Shown: positions 55,931 to 64,000 of the stretch, piece after piece
How positions within the stretch are numbered: the stretch's first letter is position 1
Layout: each line of letters starts with the position of its first letter
Assembly: GCF_028372415.1 (NCBI RefSeq)
Contig: NC_092872.1
Location: 89,014,110 to 89,078,109 of the forward strand
Direction: 5' to 3'
Length of the DNA: 64,000 nucleotides
From: Notamacropus eugenii
Lineage: Eukaryota; Chordata; Mammalia; Diprotodontia; Macropodidae
Program-made: the position numbers and the translations under genes
The notes under the pieces: generated by a model
The model's input: the letters and a program-made list of their open reading frames with translations, nothing else
Told to the model about the DNA's origin: nothing
Database searches by the model: none

Positions 55931-55964
<34 letters not shown>
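55931..55964. repeat. (TG)n microsatellite
   Basis: 17 TG units inside the L1 3' region. Confidence 0.95.
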
Positions 55965-55966
<2 letters not shown>

Positions 55967-56215
55967 ATGTATGTATTTATTGCATGTAGGTCCTCTTCTT
56001 CTTTAAAAAAAAATCTCTTTGAGAGATAGACTTGGAAGTGGTATCTCTGGGTCAAAGTGTATACACAGTTTCATAGCCCTTTGGGCATAGTTCCATGTTG
56101 ATCTCCAGAATAATTGGGTCAATTCACAACTTCACCAACAGGGAATTAATCTCCTAATTTTCCCACAACCAATCCAGCTTTTGTCATTTTCCTTTTCTGA
56201 TACATGTGAAGTGGT

Positions 56216-58740
56216 GCCAGTTGCTTTACACCAACATTTTCCCAGAAATGCTATGAATAATACTTTAAGTCTGCAAGTCATAGAAAACCAAATTCTCAGA
56301 ATATCAAAAATGTAGTTTACTCGAAAATCAGTGAAAAAACTCATTGTGATTGCAAAGTAAGCTGTTTAACAGGGAACAATACATAGCCAATGATGGTTTG
56401 CACATAAAAAATGTTATCAAAGACATTATGGAAGACATTGTTCTCAAAATAAGGTTGAACCCAGGACATGGAATAAGAGACATATATAGGGAGAAAATAA
56501 CTCAGTCACTGTACTGATACCTATTATAAATTAAAAGGAGAAAGTTTCCAGTGTGTTGGGTGGGTATTCAATAGAGAATTCATAGAAAGTTACAGAGAGG
56601 AATTGAAGAGAATGAGAAGGTACAGCTGTGTAACTGTACCAGTTTTGATCCAAATGAGAACATAGAACCATTTTAACATTGAAATAGGTTTAAAATATTG
56701 TCCAAATAGGTGGAGACTTCTCTGAGTTTCTCAAGAAGACTTTGACAATAAGATTCACATTCTTCACATTGGAACAGTAATGAAATACTATGAAATCAAT
56801 GTAACTAAAAGTAATGCCTTTAGTGTAATAATGATGTAAGTATTAGACTAAAGTATTTTTTTTAAAAAAATATATGTAAGGTAGAAGGGAGAAAAGCCAA
56901 AGCCCAATATAAATGAACAGAAAGTTATTTAGGAAAAAATAAGGAATTCAGGATTTAAAGAGCTTAGGAAATTGTGAATGGTTAAGGTTTTTGACATATG
57001 AATTTGGGAGTTCATGGATTTCAATCAGGAACTTATTAATACTGACAAAAATCTCATTTATTCTCCTAAGTGATCATGGTGAGTGGCATGCCCTTAGAAA
57101 GATCTCAAAGTCTTTATTTGCTTGTTTCCATGACCAAGATCACTGTTATATTTCTCCACAAATCTATCTGAATATGCAGTGCACCCCTCCATTACTGGGC
57201 AGATGAATGAGAAGATATGGGTTCTAATCTTCACCTCTCCTCTTTTCAAGTGGTAATCATACCTCTGATTCCTATTCCACAGAATTTTTTATAAACAGTG
57301 AATGTGATAATATGCATAAATCTTTAAAAATAAAGAAAACACTGTGTGTATGTATATATGTGTAGATACATATGTGATAATCAGTAGAAGGTAACTTCAT
57401 CTATCCTAAACGCAACTGATAACTAGCAAGGAACTACAACAAAGGGACTCTGAGCAATCAAAATAAATGGAAAGAAAGTACATTGGTACCTTCATGCAGA
57501 AAACTCAACAGCAGAGCTTATCCATGACAATAAAAGGAAGTTGACTGAAATTTGTCATAATGCTTTAATTTCTGTACTTTCCTCCTTCACTTTTGAGCTC
57601 TCTGCACTGGCTTCATGCCTAGTGTCTTCTCCTATCAAAATCTACTCTCAGGAAAAGACTTAATATCCATAAATTACACTTCCGAGTGAATATATACATT
57701 TCAACTCCCTCAGACATGAGGTTCAAATGATGAAGTAGAGTATCCAGACTGCCAACAATTTCTTTGAAAAGTCATCTCATAATAGGTTCTAAAACACCAA
57801 TCTTTTGCCACCTACTTCATGGATAAAGAATCTGAAACACTGGGGAAGAAATTAAAAAGCAAAGAATATAAGCATACACATGTACCTAGGAATATCTATG
57901 TATATATAGGTATATGCATATATATGTGTGTATGCTATATATATATATATGTATGTGTATATATTTATATAGTCTTTGTATACACACATACTATTTTATA
58001 CATATATTTATGTGTTGTCTGTATATTCACATGTATATATGTGTGTGTGTTTGAGTGTGTATATTCTTTGTTTTTGTTTTCCTGAATCTTGTCTAGTACA
58101 CTGATTGGGGACAATTTATAATGCAGAAATGACCCATCCTGTATAGAGTTTAAGTAGTTAAAGGCACAAACATAAGTAAATGTAATTAGATCTATTTTGC
58201 AATGTCCTTCCTCTTCCTTAAATACCCATACAGGTACATCTCCCACATTTTACTTCCAGTAGATCTCAATGGTTTGGTGACGTCCTTTTTCTGAGTGCTG
58301 AAGAGACCAGGTATAGAAAGATTGTCTAGTTTTATTGAGGGTTCAATTAGTATTACGTATCTGAATTTATAGTGGAGTCAGTGAGCATGGTTTGTGATTT
58401 TCCACAACTTGCTTCAACACCACTAGAGTAGACATCAGCAGCAAATAGGGTGAGCTGTCCAAGATTAAGGCTTATCAGGGAATGATTAGTAAGAATATAA
58501 ATTCCACTCTCTTTCTTCAGTTTCCTCATGTCCAAAGAAAGGCTATAAATTAAGTGATTTCTAAAGTTCCTTCCAGTTCTGAGATGGTAGAAATCTAATA
58601 TCACTAAACTAAACAAGAATTGGCAGTGACCTAAAAATGAATCCAGGATCCTTTAAGAAGAATAACTAATCTGTTACTGTGAAGCAAGAAACAACAAAAC
58701 AAAAGGAAAAACAACAAATAAAACAAACAACACTGACCCA
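56216..58740. other. No gene recognised
   Basis: Mostly unique AT-rich sequence. A TA/TG-rich microsatellite region lies at 57895-58055. Open frames are short and show no domain. Repeats too decayed for me to name may lie at 56360-57060. Confidence 0.4.
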
Positions 58741-59034
58741 GAATCTGTTGTGTAAAAATACAATTGAATAAGCATTTGCTGAGCATCCACCATATTATAG
58801 ACTGTACTGTATCTGGTTCTGGGAAGGATGGAGATGGGGGAAAGGGGAGGGAGAGACAGAGATAGATAAAAAGAGTTAGACAGAGTCAAAGAAGACCAAG
58901 GAGTTGACAAAATGGGTCTTTTTTACTTCACTTTGTTATACTGATGATATTTTCTAGTCTTAGTATGGAAAAAATAAGTGAGCAATCTCAAGATTTGTGA
59001 ATTCATTAGAAGAAAGGAGAAGGGAACAAGCATT

Positions 59035-59265
59035 TCTTAAGTATCTATATGTCCTAGCCACTGTGGTAAATATTTTTAAAATATTATATCATTTGATCCT
59101 TAGTATACCTCCAGGAGATAGATGCTGTTACTATTCTCATTTTGCAATTGAAAGATCAAGCTTCAGTGACTTACCCAGGGTATGCAGCTAGTAACTACCT
59201 GAGGATTTGGATTTGGACTGAGGTCCTCCTAACTCCATGCTCAAGATGCTATCCAATATACCAAG
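59035..59265 (-). repeat. MIR-family SINE
   Basis: Antisense: aagtatctatatgtcctagc, catttgatccttagtatacc, gctgttactattctcatttt, cagtgacttacccagggtat, ctgaggtcctcctaactcca. Confidence 0.7.
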
Positions 59266-59284
59266 TAGTTTACTTCTCAGGTTG

Positions 59285-59445
59285 CCTTAACATTCTAGAA
59301 TAGTAGAGTTGGAAAGGTCTTGAGCAAGGGCAACTCCTTCATTTTACAGGTTAGGGAAATTTACAACTGAGGTCCAAAATTTATCCAAATAGCCTGAAGC
59401 CAAACAACTACTAAGTAGCAGAACACTGCAGCCAATGAAGTAAGG
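59285..59445 (-). repeat. SINE fossil (MIR/Mar type)
   Basis: Antisense: tagaatagtagagttggaaa, ttcattttacaggttaggga, gaggtccaaaatttatccaa. Confidence 0.55.
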
Positions 59446-60689
59446 CTTAACTTTATGGTTTAATTTATACTATATCACAGTGGAAGAAACAGATTCTTTT
59501 GGTGCTAGTAATCTACAAACATGCATCCACATTTATCTGAAATTTTCAAATCCTAAAGAACTTTCATCCCAGTCACTGCTGACATTTAAATCACCTGTTG
59601 AGGGTGATTTTTTTTTCCTTTTGTTGTCACAAAATAAGTGGGATTTTGTGGAATGTCAAGGCAAATACCTTAATTCAAAGAGCCCAGAGAATGACTCTAG
59701 GAAAATAGCTCAGGGAAGAATAGTAATTGACTCTACATTCAAATAAGTAAATGTGATTTTAGGTTGCCTCTTCCACATAGATTCATAGATTTAGAGCTAG
59801 AAATGACCATGGAGACTTCTTATTCTTACCTCTATATTTATGGAGGAGGGCAGTAAGATGTTGTCTTTACTAACAATCACAATATGAAGATTGTAAGAGA
59901 AAAATGTGAGATTCAGTCTCATTTTCTGTCTCCAATCCAACAATTTTTTTCCATGGCACCACACTACCTCCAAATTCTTCAATACTACTAATATTTCCCC
60001 CAGACCATTATAAACTGATTTTTCTCTAAAATTATCTCACCAAAAGTCACCAATAACCTATTACTTGCAAAACCCACTCAATGTTTTTCAGGTCTCCTAC
60101 TCATTGACCTCTCTGTAACATCCTATGCCACTGACCACCCTGACCTCCCAGCTCCTCTGTCTTTACCTCAAACTCTCTGCCAATAAAAAAATAGATAATA
60201 ATCCCTTGCTTAGCCTTAAAGAAACTTTTTTTTATTCTTTGAGAACAGAGAAAGGAACTAATTAGGAGAACTACTAAACTGAATTTGATTTCTATCAATG
60301 AAGAGCTAGTTGTTGGAGTGGAACGATAGGAATAATAGGGTTATAAAGTCGAGTTTCAGAACCAGAGACATATTAGAAGTGCTTTCAGAACAATCTCTGA
60401 CAGACCCTTGTCATAGATTTTGCCAAAAAATAAAACAAAACAAAAAAACAGATAAAAGGGGTGCATATGTACATATATACACACATAAACATGTGTATAT
60501 GACATATATACATATATGTATACCTTTGTGTATACATGCACATGCATATTTTTTCTTTAACATAGAAATTGTAATAATGGTGAGAAAAGTTAGTCATGGT
60601 ATTACATGTACTCCAAATTTAGGGAGAATAAGCTTGAAAGGCTTCAGAGAAAGGATAGATATGACTCCTTGCTAAAAATTTCTGAAGAG
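59446..60689. other. No gene seen
   Basis: A SINE-like head stub near 59785-59830 (agattcatagatttagagct) and a TA/CA-rich patch at 60465-60550. Rest unrecognised. Confidence 0.4.
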
Positions 60690-61198
60690 GAAGACAGCCC
60701 CCAAAAGATGGCAAATTCTTTAAAATGACAATCTGATGACATAAATAGAAACAATTCCAATGGAGAGGAAAAAATATGTACAAATGACTGATATGAATGC
60801 AGAGGGAAAGCATCAGCCAATTTATATCTCAAAAACCCATGTACACCAGAAGCCATTCTAGTGGATAAGTAGTCAAAGAACATGAACAAACAGTTCTGGA
60901 GTTAATTGAAAGCTATTAAAATCAAATGAAAGGTTTCTCTAACTCATTAATAATAAGAAAATTGCAAATAAAAATAACTCTGAAATTTCACCACATGCCC
61001 AGAAAATTGTCAATTATGACAAAAGATAGAAATTGTCAGTGTTGGAGAGGCTTAATAAAGATAGGTATACTATGAAGCTGTGAATCAGTCCAACCATTTT
61101 GCAGACAATTTGGAATTAGGTTAAAAAAGTTAGCTAAAATATCCATATTCTTTAACTTAGAGATCTCACAGTTAGATAAATATTCCAAAAATGCAAAT

Positions 61199-61232
<34 letters not shown>

Positions 61233-61620
61233 GAAAATAACACTTTTGTGTTAGGAAAGAAGTGGAAACAATGCCAATGCCTATAAATTAGGGAAGGCTA
61301 AGCAACTAGTGGTGCATGACTGTAATGAAATATCTTTTTACCTAAAGAATTCAGAAAAGCATGGGAATACTATATGAAGGGACAGAGGGTAAAGAAAGCA
61401 GACCTAGAAATAGCACGCACAATTACCATAGCAACAGAACAGCTATAATAGAGATAACCAAAAAACTAACAAAAAGAAATGAATATAATTGCAGTGACCA
61501 AACTTATCCCCAAAGAAAAGATGGGAAGAATGCAAGTCCTTCCCTTCTTTGCATAAGTGGGTAACTATGGCTATGGCACACAGGATATACCATGATTGTC
61601 AGTTGTTATGTGGTCTAGTT
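60690..61620 (+). repeat. L1 3' region, sense orientation, decayed
   Basis: Sense L1 3' phrases: gtggataagtagtcaaagaa, aagaaaattgcaaataaaaa, taactctgaaatttcaccac, gaatcagtccaaccattttg, cagacaatttggaattaggt. A (CA)n tract lies at 61201-61230. Confidence 0.65.
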
Positions 61621-61650
61621 TTACTGAACTTCTGTGTGTGTACATGGGTG

Positions 61651-61659
61651 AAAGAGGGA

Positions 61660-61711
<52 letters not shown>

Positions 61712-61745
61712 CAGAGAGACAGAGAGAGACAGAGACAGAGACAAA
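61651..61745. repeat. (GA)n microsatellite
   Basis: Long GA array with GACA interruptions. Confidence 0.95.
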
Positions 61746-61764
61746 AAGAGGTTGAGAGTTCGTT

Positions 61765-61955
61765 TCTGTGTGGTATAGGGAATAGGACACAGGGCCTAGA
61801 ATCAGAAAGAACTGGGTTCAAGTTCTTAATCACATACTGGATTTGTGACCTTTGCCTAAGTGTGTGGGCTTGAGATTTCTCATATATAAGATAAGACTGG
61901 ACTCAATGACCTAGTTTCCATGAGTCTCTTAATCTATGATCATAGAGTCTTTTTC
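61765..61955 (+). repeat. MIR/Mar-type SINE
   Basis: Sense: gtgtggtatagggaatagga, gggcctagaatcagaaagaa, ctgggttcaagttcttaatc, gactggactcaatgacctag. Confidence 0.7.
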
Positions 61956-61969
61956 TTTCTTTATTACTA

Positions 61970-62250
61970 TGTTGTTGTTGTTATGTTTGTCGTTCTCAAA
62001 GAGGACCATGACATCAAAATCATCATATGACTTGCAGTTGACTTTGATTTGAGTGAGGGAGCACTGTACAAGGTCACCAGCCTCACTTATTCCTCCTGAG
62101 CCACCTGGGTCAAATGGTCTTGTGACCTGATATTCATCAGGAAGACTGGAGATGTCCTAGGATGTAATGTAGGCCATTTTAAGCTAAGGTCTTATCAGAT
62201 TCTCAGTTTGGATGAGATACACACATTCAATGAATAGGCCTCTTTAAATA
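61970..62250 (+). repeat. SINE of the 14226 family, most complete copy
   Basis: Order: gttgttgttgttatgtttgt, tctcaaagaggaccatgaca, gtgagggagcactgtacaag, gtcaccagcctcacttattc, ctgatattcatcaggaagac, ttttaagctaaggtcttatc, tctcagtttggatgagatac. Lies directly against the L1 ORF2 remnant. Confidence 0.7.
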
Positions 62251-62254
62251 GTTA

Positions 62255-64000
62255 TTCAATTTTATGTAATCAAATTATCCATTTTATACTTCATAATGTT
62301 CTCTATCTCTTGTTTGGTAATAAATTTCTCCATTCTCCATAAATCTGACAGATACACTATTCCTTGCTCCCTTAATTTGTTTATAATATCAATTTTTATA
62401 TCTACATCATGTATCCATTTAGACTTTATTCTGGTGTACAGTGTCAGGCATTGGTCTATTCCCAGTTTCTGCCACAATATTATCCAGTTTTGCCAGCAAT
62501 TTTTGTCAACAGTGAGGTCTTATCCCAGAAGCTGAGGTCCTTGGGTTTATCAAACAGCAGATTGCTATGTTCATTGACTGCTGTATCTTGAGTACCTAAC
62601 CTATTCCACTGGTCTCTCCCTCTATTTCTTAGCCAGTGCCAAGCAGTTTTGATGAAAGATACTTTATAATACAATTTGGGATCTGGTAGGGCTAGGCCAC
62701 CTTCATTAGCATTTCTTTTCATTAGTTCCCTTGATATTCTGGATTTTTGCTTTTCCAGATGAATTTTGATATTATCTTTTCTAGCCTTAGAAATAACTTT
62801 TTAGTGGTTTGATTGGTGTGGCACTGAATATGTAAATTAATTTAGGTAGAATTGTCATTTTTATTATATTAGTTTGGCCTACCCACGAGCAATTGATGTT
62901 TTTCCACTTACTTAGATCTGACATTATTTGTGCCAAAAGTGTTTTGTAATTGTGTTCATGTAATCCATGGGTATGTTTTGGCAGGTAGAATCCCAGATAT
63001 TTGATAGTGTGTGCTGTAGCTTTAAATGGTATTTCTCTTTCTATCTCTTGCTGTTGAACTTTGTTAGTAATATATCAAAGTGCAGATGATATATCTGAGT
63101 TTATTTTGTAACTTGCAAATTTGCCAAGGTTATTATTTCAAGTAGTGTTTTACTTGATTCCCTGAAATACTCTAACTATACCATCATGCCATCTTCAAAG
63201 AGTGATAACTTGGTTTCTTTTTTGCCTATTCTAATTCCTTCAATTTCATTTTCTTCTCTTGTTGCTAAAATCAACAATTCTAGCACCATATTGAATAACA
63301 GTGGTGATAATGCACATCCTTGTTTCACCCCTGATCTTATTGGAAATGCATGTAACTTATCCCCATTGCATATAATGCTTGTTGATGGTGTCAGATAGAT
63401 ACTGCTTATTATTTACAGGAAAATTCCATTTATTCCTATGCTCTCCAGTGTTTTCAATAGAAATGGGTGTTATATTTTTTCAAAAGTTTTTTTTCTGCAT
63501 CTATTGAGATAATCATGTGATTTTTTGTAAGATTTGTTGTTGATATGGTCAATAATACTGACAGTTTTCTTACTGTTGAACCATCCTGCCTTTCTGGTAT
63601 AAATCTTAACAGATCATAATGTATTATTCTTGTGATGAATTGCTCTATTTTTTTGTTAACATCTTATGTAAAATTTTGCATCTGTATTCATTGGAGATTT
63701 TGGTCTATGATTTCCTTTCTCTGTTTTGGCTCTTCCTGGATTAGGTAACAGAAATATATTTGTATCATAAAAAGAATTTGGTAGGACTCCTTTACCAATT
63801 TTCCAAAATTGTCTATATAGTATTGGAATTAAGTGTTCTTTAAATGTTTGATAGAATTCACTTGTAAATCTATCTGGCCCTGGAGAGATTTTCCTAGGGA
63901 GTTTACTGATGGCTTGTTCAGTTTCTTTTTCTTAGGTGGGGTTATTTAAATATTCAACTTCCTCTTCTGTTAATCTGGGCAATTTTTAAATATTCATCCA
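62255..64000 (-). pseudogene. L1 ORF2 remnant (RT to C-terminal region), runs off the window
   Basis: On the minus strand, RT-domain sequence enters at 64000. Blocks resembling [17 protein letters not shown] and IISIDAEK-type L1 RT motifs are followed by [13 protein letters not shown] at about 63175-63215, where active L1 has a FADD catalytic box, so the second Asp is lost. Then GGLALPDPKLYYKV and TAWHWLRNRGRDQWNR (62480-62722) and KWIHDVDIKIDIINKL (62262-62477) form the C-terminal part. Several frameshifts. The 3' UTR is missing: the element stops at about 62255 beside a SINE, a 3' truncation that is unusual for LINEs and suggests a later deletion. Confidence 0.85.

Larger units (their letters stand above)
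54865..56215 (-). mobile_element. L1 3' end, split by a hAT-like element
   Basis: Antisense marsupial L1 3' region: tail at the left (ttaaagtattttattttgac), cattctctcccaccctccct, catatttctatgttagtcat, tcagttctttctctgtaggg, then after the insert cgtattactgagaatagcta, acaatgttctcctggttctg, aatattcccaattgaggggt, catagccctttgggcatagt, tcacaacttcaccaacaggg. The piece before the tail matches part of the ORF1-only elements' 3' UTR. Confidence 0.8.

Noticed and set aside
60690-64000. One L1 with an inverted half (sense 3' region at 60.7-61.6 kb, antisense ORF2 at 62.3-64 kb)
   Set aside because: Twin priming would place the inverted 5' part on the other side, and a SINE, a MIR and a GA array lie between. 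Two separate insertions are simpler.

Overview
This window is nuclear DNA from a vertebrate, almost certainly a marsupial mammal. The signs are CORE-SINEs of the Mar-1/MIR type on both strands, L2 and CR1/L3 LINE fossils, marsupial-style L1 3' ends and abundant (CA)n, (GA)n and (TA)n microsatellites. I see no multi-exon host gene. Only two long open reading frames are protein-coding in a way I can support: the ORF1 of an L1-derived retrotransposon (5250-6338) and an intronless septin-7 copy (48799-50100). The species cannot be decided from sequence alone.

Layout. 1-4394: old SINE fossils, a diverged long inverted repeat (3414-4040) and unique DNA. 4408-7335: a full-length L1-derived element encoding only ORF1 (HAL1-like, 'half-L1'), flanked by a perfect 13-bp target-site duplication. 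7349-18176: unique DNA peppered with Mar-1/MIR SINEs and L2 ends, including a SINE nested in a SINE and a short unnamed repeat that recurs inverted at 22.3 kb. 18177-21867: a second ORF1-only element with about 0.96 kb of extra 3' sequence, possibly a 3' transduction. 22-28.6 kb: L2, CR1/L3 and MIR fossils and unique DNA. 28.65-33.24 kb: a decayed minus-strand L1 mosaic carrying an LTR-like insertion and an L2 piece. 36.05-48.63 kb: a cluster of four further ORF1-only elements. One of them sits inside another, and two share a near-identical tract. 48.75-51.45 kb: a septin-7 retrogene with an intact 433-codon frame, 13-bp target-site duplication and poly(A) tail. 51.5-64 kb: L1 3' ends (one split by a hAT-like DNA transposon), SINEs, microsatellites and, at the right edge, a broken minus-strand L1 ORF2.

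How the parts relate. All six ORF1-only elements pass directly from ORF1 into the same 3' UTR, so the lack of ORF2 belongs to the family and is not a chance deletion. They cannot make reverse transcriptase. Their target sites, A-rich tails and shared 3'-end sequence point to mobilisation in trans by L1 ORF2 protein. The same machinery explains the septin-7 retrocopy and the SINEs. The best candidates for a new observation are the ORF1-only family (intact copy, duplicated 5' UTR module, doubled L1-like tail, built-in microsatellite), the copy-4/copy-6 conversion-like tract and the intact septin-7 retrogene.
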